Program-made: the position numbers and the translations under genes
The notes under the pieces: model-generated
What the model saw: the letters and a program-made list of their open reading frames with translations, nothing else
Databases searched by the model: none
Told to the model about the DNA's origin: nothing
Part shown: piece after piece, positions 11,875-23,427 of the stretch
How the letters are laid out: each line of letters begins with the position of its first letter
Position numbering within the stretch: position 1 is the first letter of the stretch
Assembly (NCBI GenBank): GCA_958298945.1
Contig: OY282607.1
Span: forward strand, 30,884,500 to 30,948,499
Direction of reading: 5' to 3'
Source: Atherix ibis
Taxonomy: Eukaryota > Arthropoda > Insecta > Diptera > Athericidae
Length of the DNA stretch: 64,000 bases

Positions 11875-12227
11875 AAATTACTAGGCGCCCAGTTTTAGCA
11901 GCAAGCAAGCAAATTTAGTGATCACAGAAAGCGGGCTCTTTTGGAAAAAATTTTGTAATTAGTGCCGGTTCTAATTGTTAAATTTGGTTTAGATTTGATC
12001 GATTTGATTGGTCAATTGAATTTGACAAGTCGAAATGCTGGGGGTGGCAAACATTAAATTTTCCGGGGTTGTACCACGTTTTCATGCAGGCTAGTTTCAA
12101 ATATTGACACCCCAGAATTATCAAATATAAACAAAATTTAACAATTCTAACTTGTCTTAATCGACTTCGAGAACATGCGACCGTCAAATTTGCTTGCTTG
12201 CTACGATAACTGGGCGCCTAGTAATTT
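11875..12227. repeat. 353-bp foldback (MITE-like) element
   Basis: Terminal arms 11875-11916 and 12186-12227 match as inverted repeats at 39 of 42 positions, with a core ACTAGGCGCCCAGTT. Similarity continues inward: both halves contain AATTGTTAAATTT.GTTTA and a GGGG(G)TG segment in complementary order, so the unit folds on itself almost to the centre near 12050. There is no coding capacity. The outer AATT may be the target duplication but is palindromic, so the exact ends are ambiguous. Confidence 0.85.
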
Positions 12228-13860
12228 CTCTCGACTGCTATTTTTGTAATCAAAAGTCGAACTTGAAATTGTTAGTAGCAATTTTTTATTCTCTTTTATT
12301 ATAATGACATATTTTTAGTCCTTAGAAGGACACAATTTTTTTTTATTAATTTTCCTTGCAAAGCGTTTAAAAGGGAGTAATTTTGTTTTGGACATAAAAC
12401 CTTTTTTTAATATCATAATAATAACAAAATACACATAAAACGATTTCCACTCTTTCATTATGATATTTTTAGCCTTAAAAAGGACCGATTTTTTTCGTAT
12501 AGATCTTTAAAAAGGACACTCAAAAGGACCAACATTGACAACATTATAAAATTATTTAAAAAAAAGCTTTAATCATCTAAAAAGATATTTTAGAAATTTG
12601 ATTTATTTCCACAACGATAATTTTGTTATTTTTCTTGCAAACTTTTAGTTTCATCTCTCATTTTTACGTCTCTCATTTAACAAAAAATTGAATTTTTATT
12701 TGAAATTTTTAAAAATTATGAAACTTTCTTTTTTTGAGAAACCAAAATGAATATTAAAAATTTTACTTCTTGGACAGTAAGCTTAGATAGAATTTTTATT
12801 ATGGAAAACAACGATTTTTTTACTCTTGTACAACGTGTTATTTTTCATTTCTTTTATCTTATTTGTTCAGTCGAAATTGTCAGCTATTTTTAAAAAAAAA
12901 TATTATTGAATAAATTCCATTTTTTGAGATGAGACACCAAAAACTAAAACAAAATTTTTTAAATATTACAAGCAATTTGAAAGGAAAATAATCTTTTTTA
13001 AAAATGAAAATTTATGAATAAGAGGTAAATACACAATTTTTATATTATCCTGAAATTTTTCTGTATATCTAAAAAAATTATCTTTTAATTATATATTTAC
13101 AGTTGCAAACAATCCACGTGGTTTTCATTTCGATTCATATATTCTTGAGACCTTTTTTCGAAGAGTGTGTCGAATCATTCGCGCGGACTGCTTCCAATAT
13201 GTCGGTTTATGTTTATGTCTGACCTTATTTTCATATCACGTTTATTTTTATATACCAAAAATTTCATGTATTTCCAGGAAACAAAAACTAGAATTGTTAA
13301 ATTGAAAATGTCTCAAAAGATTCACTTTACTTCGCCATTTTTTTGTGCATTCGACAAATTTTTGTTATGATAAAACAATCATTTGGGAAAAATCTCCAAA
13401 TAACGCGCCCTGAAAACTTTTTACGCCAAAACTTGTATAGATTAAAATTCTTAAATTTGAGCAAAAAGAATTTGGTTATAATGCAGCCCATAGCAATCAG
13501 AATTGATGCGAAAAGTGTCATCTTCGTGATTTTGAAAGAAAGTCCGGCTTTTTTTTTCTTACCAAAAACTAAGCAGTCACTTTTCGCGGATACAATGGCT
13601 TCTTCATAGTAACTTGTGGGTTTTCAGAGCATCATATATGATAATTTTACTTATTGACGTATCCAACGAGTGAGAAATAAACCTCAAGTTTAAGAAATGA
13701 TCTCTCGTAGCACAACACTAGAAAAACCAAAAGATTGAGAACGTTGCGGAAAAGAGATTTGAGTTTTTAGGCACATCCTCGCATAAAGACGTAATACTTT
13801 CACACAGTGCTTAAATCCACAGAGCCTGAATTCTCAAAATAGTATTCTGAAGGACTACTA
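12228..13860. other. AT-rich interval, no gene seen
   Basis: Long A and T runs dominate, including an AAAAGGA-type motif repeated several times near 12320-12540. Translations on both strands look like low-complexity noise. Confidence 0.5.
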
Positions 13861-14152
13861 TTATCATCATTAATGGCGTGACAGACTAGACTCTGGTCTA
13901 GGTCGGCTAAATCACAGATCCCCAGACGACCCAGTTTCGTACCTTAGTCTCCCAGTTTGGCACTCCCATCATATTTTTGGCGACAATAAATAGAGTAAAC
14001 TTTCCGAACAGCATCATCCTTATCCATATGGATTAAGAGTCCATTCCATCGCAATTATTGCTTTATTTTCTCCACAACAATGTGTTCATTCTCGTTTGAC
14101 TGAGCAAAAATTCTTCGAAGGATCCTCATCTTGAACGCGGGAAAAATTTCGC
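13861..14152 (-). mobile_element. RTE-clade LINE fossil, C-terminal part
   Basis: Minus-strand translation gives FKMRILRRIFAQ and LLIHMDKDDAVRKVYS, matching the FERRILRRIFGP and HMDEDDPARKVF segments of RTE ORF2. It is separated from its upstream part (15255-15730) by the mariner at 14.2 kb, which indicates an insertion into an older LINE. Confidence 0.72.
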
Positions 14153-15250
14153 AACAGTCCCAAAAATAACCGAATAAAATACACATTATTATTTATTCAA
14201 AATAGGTTCCATTAGACTCAATACACATCGATTTTTTTATGTCATTTATAGGAATGTTCTTCAGCACCTCGGTTACGGCTGCTTGAATGGCTGGAATATC
14301 ATCATAAAATGCTCCTTTCATCTTGATTTTCAGTTTTGGAAATAGAAAATGGTCACATGGTGATAGATCAGGCGAATGCGGAGGGTGGTTGATGAGAGAA
14401 ATCCGTTTTTTCATAAAAAAAGTCGTTCACTTTTTTGGTCTTGTGAGGTGGTGCATTATCGTGCAATAAAAACAGTTGTTTTCCTGCTGGATATTCAGGT
14501 CTAACACAACCAATTCTTTTCCACAAACGATCTAAAACGCCTAAATAGTACATTGTCTTGATTCGATACTTCTGAAAACGCAATTTTCTTGGTTTTCGCT
14601 CGCCTTTGGACTTCCATTCAACAGATTGACGCTTAGTTTCAGGGTCATATTTAAAGCACAATGACTGACCAGTTATGATCGAATCAAGAAAGTCTGGATC
14701 GTTTTCAGCAGTTTCAACAATGTCTTTGTAATGCTCCACACGAGCGATTTTTTGGTCTTCATTTAATTCATGTGGAACAAAACGCGCACAGACCTTTCTT
14801 TTACCCAAATCTTCAGTTAAAATTCTCCAAATAATATTTTTACTCGTATTTAATTCCTCAGCCAACATTCTCGTAGTAAAATTTGCATCGATACCAATGA
14901 TTTCACGGACTTTTTCCACCAATTCAGCACGATTACTAGCTTCTGGGCGACCTGGCCTTAGGTCGTCCTTTAATCCATCAATTCTTATGTTTTTTCAAGT
15001 TTAACACAAAATTTTATATTTGCTCTTTGTTCCATTTTTGTTTTGTAATATTAGCACACTTTTTCTTTTATTGAAATGGCTTCAGCTTTCACATCTGTCA
15101 TCCGATTTACATGAATTTAAATGCGTTTGAAAGAGGATGAATGTATTTTTTAATCCTGTAAATTTTCAATAGATGGCGCTGCATGTTGTATGATTTAAAT
15201 ATAAAGTTCGGACACACTGTATATTTAAATATTATTTTTGGGACGCACTG
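14153..15250 (-). mobile_element. mariner-type element inserted in an RTE LINE
   Basis: The left end ACAGTCCCAAAAATAA and right end TTATTTTTGGGACGCACTGT form an inverted pair with a 4-nt length difference. The interior carries a transposase remnant unlike the other mariners here. Exact borders are uncertain by a few bases. Confidence 0.72.
14193..15035 (-). pseudogene. mariner transposase, separate lineage, broken
   Basis: It begins MEQRANIKFCVKLEKT, then a deletion removes most of the first HTH. Reading resumes at LVEKVREIIGIDANFTTRML and ARFVPHELNEDQKIAR. The first catalytic motif is destroyed (ITGQSLCFKYDPETKRQS where GDESW is expected). The second motif LLHDNAPPH is intact. A one-base gain in a T run after KVNDFF shifts the frame before HPPHSPDLSPCDHFLFPKL. 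Restoring that frame conceptually gives 34 residues between the second and third Asp. The closest relatives I know are SETMAR-like mariners of insects; I cannot name the subfamily. Confidence 0.75.
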
Positions 15251-15254
15251 TGTA

Positions 15255-15730
15255 AGTTTCGAAAGTATACATGAGGACTGCAAAGACTATTGTCTTGTGC
15301 AGTAGCAGCTTCGAAGTTAAGGTCCGAATTTTCAAACGAAACAATTTAGACTAACTCAAGGAGGCTCTGATGGGTATCCGCAGCCTTGTGCGGAATTCTT
15401 ACTCCACGTTGTTATTGGCTGTGATCCTTGACCCTAAATATCTTCAACGCTGATGCTACCACCATATACATACTTTGTTTTGTCTCCATTTATGTGTAGC
15501 CCAAAATTTTTCGATGCCAGCTAAATCACACAATTTCGATGTCGTCGGCGTTCGTTAAAATCTGGGTAGACCTAATAAAATTGGTACTCCAGGCGCTTAC
15601 AACTGAGTCACAATCCGCTTTTTGTCAGCGTCAGATTAAGGAAGACTCTTGTAAGTGCGTGTCCTTGTCGAAGACTATTGTGGATGTGAAATGGCTCTAA
15701 AAGTAATTCGAATAGTTTTACTTTCCTCTC
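15255..15730 (-). mobile_element. RTE-clade LINE fossil, reverse-transcriptase part
   Basis: On the minus strand, PFHIHNS (frame-broken) and LASKNFGLHINGDKTKYVY match the RTE segments FDIHRGLRQGD and IGLEINEDKTKYM. The start near 15255 resumes where 14152 breaks off, which supports one LINE split by the mariner. Confidence 0.65.
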
Positions 15731-16322
15731 ACACTAGTCACTAAGTGGATTTGTTGAAAATATTCCAACAGTTTTTCAATCGACTGCCGCAAACAGAAGA
15801 TCGGATATGTTGCCGATTTCCCTGGAGTAAAGCCTATCTGTTATGGTCCAATAATTTTTTGGACTATTGGCCCTATCCGGCCTATTTCTTTATTCAGCAA
15901 CGTAATCACTCTATAAATTACTTCTATATTTACACATATAGCTAACATAGATTTATAACTAAACCAAGAACGACTACATATGTTAAATATGATGATTTTC
16001 TACAAGTTCTGGAATCGTGTATCTGTTCCATGCTGCAATAACGACTATTACAATATATAAATAGTAATACAATTAATATTTTAGAAATAAATATTCTTCA
16101 GTATCGCAATGTGAAGCTTTTAAAATCCAGAACTCTCTATTGGGAAATACACATAGATCAAATATTGGCACATCAAAAAAGTTTTAGGACTGAATTGCTT
16201 AAAGAAAATAATTACAAAAACTTGTAAGAAATAGGAAATTTTAATGATACAAATATGAAAACTATATTTTATGTAAATTCTATGCATATTTAAATAAACA
16301 AAATCTATCATTTAAGATAATA
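15731..16322. other. Interval without a supported gene
   Basis: Positions 15770-15860 match an old repeat also present at 5250-5340. The rest is AT-rich with no recognisable product. Confidence 0.4.
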
Positions 16323-17521
16323 CGAGGGTTGTTCAATAAGTCCTTGGAAAAAGATGGAAAAAAACTGTTTTTTAAAAAAAAACAATTTTTATTTTTCGAC
16401 ATATTCTCCTTTTAGCTCTATACACTTTTCCAACCGTTTTTCCAAAATTTTTATCCCGTCCAAAAAACAGGATTGCGGAAGTTCTGCAAAATACTCATCC
16501 GTTTGAGCAATGACGTCCTCGTTGGAAGTGAACCGTCGTCCGCCAAGCCATTTCTTCAGATTGGGGAAAAGGCAATAGTCACCCGGGGCCAAATCTGGTG
16601 AATAAGCGGGATGCTGCAACAATTCCATTCTCAATTCCACAAGCCATGGAAACAGCTCAGGTGTGCACACGCGCATTGTCCTGATGCAGGAGGATTTTTT
16701 TCTTCCTCAGATGGGGTCGTTTCTCTTTGATTTCCTCGCTCACCCGTTCCAATAACGACGCGCAATACGCTGCTGTTATTGTTTTTCCTTTTTCCAAATA
16801 TTCGATAAAAATGATGCCCTGCGAATCCCAAAAGACCGTGGCCATCACCTTGCCGGCCGATGGCACAGCTTTTGCCTTCTTCGGAGCCCGTTCACCCTTG
16901 AAAATCCACTGTGATGACTGTCTCTTCGTTTCTGGAGTGTAGTAGTATATCCAAGTTTCGTCCACAGGATTGCGATGAAAGAGTGCCAACATAGCCTCAG
17001 AGTCCACTACACGATTGTGCTTATTCTCCTCTGAGAGCAAACGCGGCACCCATCTTGCCGAAATTTTTTTCACAGACAATTTTTCATGCAAAATTGAAGC
17101 GACTGCACCTTGTGATATACCCGTGGCCTCAACTAATTCGCGCACTTTAATTCGCCGATCGTTCAAAATCAGATCGTGGATTTTGTCGATGATTTCAGGA
17201 GTAGACACCTCAACTGGGCGTCCTGAACGATGTTCATCTTTTGTGGATGAACGGCCACGTTTAAATTCATTCACACAATTGTAAACCGTCGCAAACACAG
17301 GTGCAGATGTGCCATGAACTGCAACCAACTCGGCTTTGATTTCTTTCGGGCTTAAGCCTTTCAAATGGAGATGTTTGATGACAGCCCTAAACTCGCTTTT
17401 TTCCATTGTTATGCACAAATATGTTAAATGTCGTAAACTTTAATCGACGATAGAAATTGACCTACGCTATAGATCGAGCGCAATTTCTTGGATTTTCTAA
17501 GGACTTATTGAACGACTCTCG
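16323..17521 (-). mobile_element. mariner element, irritans subfamily, copy 1
   Basis: Ends CGAGGGTTGTTCAATAAGTC and its complement are bordered by TA at 16321-16322 and 17522-17523. Length is 1199 bp. Compared with the 61.2-kb copy, a stretch of the 5' leader is deleted. Confidence 0.92.
16389..17406 (-). pseudogene. irritans-type mariner transposase, nearly complete but frameshifted
   Basis: It starts MEKSEFRAVIKHLHLKGLSP, like Himar1. Both HTH regions are readable (FKRGRSSTKDEHRSGRP; RELVEATGISQGAVASILHE), followed by ARWVPRLL. An in-frame deletion before VDETWIYYYTPETKRQS removes about ten residues (AEFLRRYVT in relatives) but keeps the first catalytic Asp. LLHQDNARVHT holds the second Asp, after which a frameshift and small deletion occur. 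The last part reads HPAYSPDLAPGDYCLFPNLKK with the third Asp present and ends GEYVEK. Confidence 0.9.
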
Positions 17522-18663
17522 TATTTACTTTATTGAAAATAGATTTATAGCAAGAAGATAGAGTGGAAAATTATTCGAAAAATTAATGCTGTTGGCAAAT
17601 TATTGCTTTTCTCAACAAGACTTTATTTTTTTAAATATTAAAGAAAAAAGGGAAATACTTTTAAAAAAAAAACACTTTCCAATAATTATCCAAGAATTCC
17701 ACAATCAATATTTTCTAAGCGGTAAGCTCGTGAATTGTGTATATTGAAGGCATTTACTTAATTTAAATAAATTTGATAACATCATAAAACGACTTGATTT
17801 ATTAGATTTTCTCTTTCTTGTTCTACATTTTAATGGGGTATTTTTTTTGTTTAACGATAGAGTAGAGTACAAAGTTTAATAAGGATAGTATATGTGTGGC
17901 TGCATTACAAATTACCATTTAGTATAATTTAATCTTTTATGTAGACTTTAAGATGTTAAATTTATTATTAAGATCTTAAATTTTATAAAAGACGATTTAA
18001 TTACTTTGAAAAATAATTTATAATACAAAAAAATTTTCACTAGACAGTAGACCATAAATCGAAAATGTGATAACCGCTATTAATGGTCATTTCTATGAAT
18101 CTGAAAATATTTTTGTTGTGTCTACTTTATTTATTTTAATTTATTTTGTTAAAAAGTTGCTAAATTAAATATTTGAATTTTATGGAATGTACTTATTTAA
18201 AAAGATGACTGTCTTGTGGACGATATAATGTAATCAGATTCTTTTAAGTGAACATTGAAATTTATCTTTAACTGAAGATGACAGGCATCAGACAAATAAT
18301 CCTATGGTAATACTATAACTCTAAAAATCGTATTCTGAGGAAATTACAAACAAAACTGCACTGAAAGACTTTTTTTAAATATTTTGGTAAGAATATTGGA
18401 AACCACTAATACATACTTGGTATCAATAACATCCTCAATGATCTATAATATATGAGCTTAAGTAATATTTAGAAAACTTTTCACGTTCTTCTTAAACTAT
18501 TTATTTAAATATTTTTTAAATTTTTTTTTTTTTCATTTTAATTCAGGTAATTTAGGACTATCTTTTTTGATCCTCTTTCTTGTTGTAATATTTCCGTTCT
18601 GTCAACAGTCTAAATTTGTGGTTGAGTGTTAACTTTTGCGATCTGGCAATACTAAGAACAAAG
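17522..18663. other. AT-rich interval, no gene seen
   Basis: A/T-dominated sequence with homopolymer runs. No reading frame, RNA gene or element end is recognisable before the hairpin at 18664. Confidence 0.5.
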
Positions 18664-18886
18664 CAAAAATGCTTTGTACATTCGAAAATCCTGTGCTTTT
18701 GATAATGAATATTACACATAGGCTCTTTAGGGTCGCGTAGCCAACCTACTCGAATTTAAAGTTCAACGTAGACGTACCGTAGTACTAGCAGTTTAAACTC
18801 GTTTAGTAGCTGCGCGACCCTAAAGAGCCTATGTGTAATATTCATTATCAAAAGCACAGGATTTTCGAATGTACAAAGCATTTTTG
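18664..18886. repeat. Long hairpin: 78-bp inverted arms around a 67-bp spacer
   Basis: Arms 18664-18741 and 18809-18886 are complementary at 77 of 78 positions; the single mismatch is in GTCGCG(T/C)AGC. Pairing stops sharply at both outer borders. The spacer contains a weaker continuation (CGAATTTAAA against CGAGTTTAAA). There are no flanking duplications and no coding sequence. It could be a recent foldback element, a hairpin-RNA source, or an inverted duplication from replication slippage. Confidence 0.92.
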
Positions 18887-18986
18887 GACTCTGAAAGTCA
18901 GAAGAAGATGTGGAACATGTGAAAAGTCTTGTGAGGTTAAAATGTGAAACGTGTGAGGTTTGTTACGAGATCAGATCGTCGATTTA

Positions 18987-20236
18987 TTAGGTTGTCCGGA
19001 AAGTAATTTTGCTATTTCCCAACAGAGGACCTAATTGTATTGTTTCACAACCAACTTCAAACTTAGGCCGCATAATCATATGCATTTTAACAGCTGATAT
19101 AGCAAGGCTGGCTTGTTGATCGATTCTGCACAGTAGTTTTTGGTTAATACACTTTCAAATATGGAAAGTGAAAAACTGCATTTTCGGCATATTTTACTTT
19201 TTTACTATAGAAAAGATAAAAATTCTGTTCAAGCGAGAAAAAAAGTATCTGATGTATATGGAGTATATATGTTAAGTGAGCGCCAGTGCCAAAACTGGTT
19301 TGCAAAAATTCGTTCCGGCAATTTTGAGCACGTTCTAGAAGGTCAGTTGAAGCTGATGAAGACGCAATAAAGGCATTAGTTATAAAAACTGGCGAATAAC
19401 AACTTATGAGATCGTTGAGAGATTAAATTTACCGAATTCGATCATTCATGATTATTTGAAATGGCTAGATTTAATCTCAAAGCTCTTCTTTGAGCTCCTC
19501 ATCTTCTTACGGAAAAACATTTGTGCCGTCGCATTGACGTTAGTGATTTGCTTCTCAAACGCCAAGAACATGATCCATTTTTTAAGCGTATAATCACTGG
19601 GGACGAGAAATAGGTTGTCTACAATAATGCTAACTGCAAAAGATCCTGGAGTAGAAAATATGAACCGGTTTCAAGCACTGCGAAAGCCAATATTCATCAA
19701 AAAAAGGTTATGCTATCTGTTTAGTGGGATTTCAAAGGAATCGTTTATTTTGATCTTCTACCGAGCAACACAACGATCAATTCTGAAGTGAACTATTATC
19801 AGTTGGACAAATTGAATGATTCACTTAAAAAAAAAAGGTCAGGAAAGGTTTAGTGTTCCAACAAGATAATTCGAAACCACGTACAAGTTTGACCACTCGG
19901 CAAAAGCTTTTAGAGCTTGGATGGGATATATTGCCATACTCACCATACTCTCCAGATCTAGCACCTTCCGAATACCGCTTGTTCCGTTCCCTTCCAAATT
20001 TTTAAGACGGGTAAAACGTTTAATTCAAATGAGGATGTCAAAAATCATTTGGATCAGTTTTTTGCCAGTGAAGAACAAAAATTTTATGATCGTGGAATTG
20101 TGCTATTGCCAGAAAGATGGAAAAGGGTATTAGATTAGACTATACAATATTTAATTGAATAAAATATTAATTCACTATAAAAAAATGGTCTTTCATTTTT
20201 ATAAAAAAAAACGAAATAACTTACCGGACAACCCAA
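18987..20236 (+). mobile_element. mariner element, mellifera subfamily, copy 1
   Basis: Ends TTAGGTTGTCCGGAAAGTAA and complement TTACCGGACAACCCAA are flanked by TA (18985-18986, 20237-20238). Length is 1250 bp. Confidence 0.92.
19161..20160 (+). pseudogene. mellifera-type mariner transposase, broken
   Basis: The N-terminus MESEKLHFRHILLFYYRKDK and CQNWFAKIRSGNFEH match the mellifera subfamily. The frame is lost after EGQLKL. Later pieces in other frames include RRIDVSDLLLK, the first catalytic motif ITGDEK followed by a stop where Trp is expected, GIVYFDLLP, and LLELGWDILPYSPYSPDLAP. The third catalytic position reads Glu (SEYRLF). The C-terminus ends near LLPERWKRVLD. It carries several stops and shifts, so no protein is made from it as it stands. 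Confidence 0.85.
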
Positions 20237-21659
20237 TACATTGAAAAGTCTTTGAACGGAATAAAGGATTCTCAATTTCAAAACGGACATTGTACACATT
20301 TGACTACCTTATTATGATAACGCTTCCTGGGATACGATCATCTTTATTTACGATTTGTCAAAAAAAATATAATTTTTTTTAAAATGAAAATTTCCCAGCT
20401 CCCTTATTTGGCTGATCCAAATCCATGTGATTTTTTGTTCATCAATAACAAAAAATATGAAAGGAGTACAGCCGAGCAGCTGAAGGAGTTTTAAGCACGC
20501 AAAAGTTCTTAAGAAGAGAAAAACAAGCAATTCTTCGTATTAGGCGTAATAAATTCGTTGAAGAAATAAATTGAATCGAGTTGAATTTTTATAATTTTTT
20601 TTGTTGAATTTTTTAAGGTATTTTAATACCTTCCGCTTACCTTTTTAATGAATCTTGAATATACTTTGTACACAAAACCAATTCAAAATTATGATTGAAT
20701 TATTAAAAAAATTCTTGGTAGAACTTTTTCAAAAAATAAATATTATCTTTAACATTATAATATCATTAAATAACAATTTATAATAAAAATGTAAATTGGA
20801 AATATAATGTAACGATTTGACCTTAAGGATAACAAATCTAAATATATATATGAGCGTATTGTAACGAAGGAACCGGGTGTGTTGACTCTGACTTTTTAAA
20901 TTTATTTAGAAATTAAATTCAATAGAAACTTGTTCCTAAGTAAATCGTTCTCCTGGAAAAATACACAATTTCGAGTGTTTTAAGCCAAACACCATAATAA
21001 ATTGTTATTGTTTCTGAAAATTCATTTCCGAAAATGCTTTTCGCACATCCAAAGCACAGCGCACATGCATGTACGATATTGGCTCCTAAGTAGACAGGAT
21101 ACGAGCAATTGTATAATATCTTCCAGCCATATAAGACTACTCCTATACAGGCTTTTTTTTGATTTTACATTTCAACTAATTTATTGACATATAAAAATCA
21201 TAAATTCGAATTACTGGTTGATTTGTGGTATAAAATTTAACATTATATACAGTAATATTGTCAACATAAATGTACAAGTAAAAACATACAGGAAAAATGC
21301 TAAACATAAAAGATAAAATTTGTTATTTTTGAATGCTTAAAAATAAAAAATTACAATTATTTTGTCTTTCTAAAGTAAGTTTTTTTTTATTGTGTCCTGT
21401 TTTTTAGATGAGTCTTTGTGTCTTCTTCGTTTAGTATATTATTTCTTCTGTTTGGGGTGGGTATCTGTTTTCTTGAATACAAAAGACGTTTAGGGGCATA
21501 AATGTGGTACCTGTACTTGTGTTCAGCTGCTCATTCATTCTACGACCTTCAAAAGTACGTATCTTCATGTTTTTGACAATATCCAGTGTTCGTCCTTTAT
21601 TTTAAAATATATATATTAGTTTGTTTTCAATTAAGCGTGTTCTTATGTACTCTCTATAT
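20237..21659. other. AT-rich interval, no gene seen
   Basis: No coding frame or RNA gene recognised. Short AT runs and scattered mixed sequence only. Confidence 0.45.
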
Positions 21660-22330
21660 CTAGTCCTTATTTGATGGTTGGAGTATTATATTCCCTACAA
21701 GGAGTATCATAAAAGTAATGAGACTGACTCCTTTATATCTCTATCCACTTTGACAGCAGTGCTTTTCAGCTACTCGATTATACTCCTTAAGATAATATTA
21801 ATAGTACATGGCTTTGCTGATATGTACGCCACCTCTTTGGTAATGACTAAATAATTAATGCCATTGGGAAATTGAGTACAGTTGCTGAGACCATTGGAAT
21901 CTTTCTTTCAGGAAAAAACTAATTGATGGAGATGGTTGTGTCATGATGGGGCATCAAAATGTCTGCAACGTCCGAATTGACACCAAAAAAACCATTTTGG
22001 AAGCCTTTCAATGACTTCGCATTAGCTTCAATGTTAACTGACGGTCTGACCTCACAAAAATGAAACTTCATTCGTTCCATATTTTCGTCAGTTTTTGATG
22101 TTGAAGATCTCCCTGATAACCCTCGAAAAATATGTTATGCCATTAGAAAACTTGTGATGTTAATAAGGTTTATTAGTATCATTGCAACTTTTCGTAAATC
22201 AAGCTTGTTGATTCATCAAGCCTAACGCAAAATTTTTTGGTCCAAATTGGATCTCATGACAAAAACACAAATTCACTTATCACACACTTTAGGACACCGT
22301 ACAGTGCTGCCAGATCGTTTTCATTACTCT
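21660..22330 (-). mobile_element. Old mariner-like fossil
   Basis: Minus-strand reading gives ILMPHHDTTISIN followed by a stop and FFPERKIPMVS, resembling the LHHDNAPCHTAISINEFL segment around the second catalytic Asp of SETMAR-like mariners. Flanking pieces align loosely with the fossils at 32.5 and 58.5-59.3 kb. Confidence 0.42.
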
Positions 22331-23427
22331 TCTACCATACCTCGTATGTAACTCTCCCCTTTTTTTATGTGAGTCCAATTTGCTTTTGTATATGTTTCCT
22401 GGATTGTATATATTTTAAATTCTATTCTTAAGAAACTTTTTTTTTTAATTTTCTTCTACGTTTGAGCTAGGACTAATATATTACTCGCACTCTTTAAATT
22501 AGTTATCTTATATGCTCAAATGATTATTTAGTATCTATTTATATATACCATATACTTTCTATTCCAAAATCCTTGATTTACGTTAATTTGTTTTCCGATA
22601 AGAGGCAGTTGCTAGTTAAAAACTTTTTGTACTAAAATTTTTTTCTCCATATTACATCTATAATTCAATTATTTTTTTTAAATAATATATATATATATAT
22701 TGGGTAAGCATACATAGTTAGTATTTTTTGGTGTTGAAAAGGACAGGAAGGTATAAAAATTTGGATAAAAAAATAAAAATTCCTCGAACGTGAAGTTCCT
22801 CAGGAGTATGGACAATAACCACCATACTCAAAGAGCACATGTTTCTGCTAGGCATGTTTGTCGCTAGCATTATGCAAAAATTAACGGGGGGATATATAGG
22901 GGATAATGAAAATATCTGAAGGTATTAAGTTCTCCATGAGAGAGGAAGAAGAAAAAATTGTGCTAATAAAAAAAATTAAAAAAAAAAGACGTCCGTGCAA
23001 AAAGGGGAAGAACTAGGACTTGAGAGAGAAGGTACAAAAATTGGAAAAGTTAAAATGAATCAAAAAGAAAATATTGTATATAAAAAAATTAAGAAGATAT
23101 AAAAAAATTATTTTAAAAGAAAAATAAATAGAAGGAGCCAAAAACAAGGAAAAGTAAAATGGGGTGAGGCTGACCGTCGACGTTCTCTCTCTAGTCTATG
23201 CCCAAATCAGCCCTATGGCACTCCGCGGCCAAATAAATTTGGAGTGCCCCTTTTGTGATTAACGGCAGTGAACTCTCTTAGCTCATTCTAATATCGCCGC
23301 TCGAATTAATGACCGAATAGCGGTGGGAAAGGAGAACCTTGAATCAGTTCAGCTTAAATTCATTATAAAAATTTTAATTTACTTAAATCCATAATATCAG
23401 TGTCATTATAGTGTACATGTATATATA
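22331..23427. other. Mixed interval: AT repeat and possible dispersed repeat
   Basis: A short (AT)n tract lies near 22688-22702. Segment 22718-22960 resembles 42165-42350 (GAACGTGAAGTTCC against GAACGTTAAGTTCC, with similar flanking order), suggesting an old repeat. Segment 23160-23350 is less AT-rich and has a small hairpin, GGCACTCC...GGAGTGCC, near 23218-23257. No gene recognised. Confidence 0.4.

Noticed and set aside
22688..22702. AT dinucleotide tract as a regulatory or structural site
   Set aside because: Short and typical of this base composition; nothing associates it with a gene.
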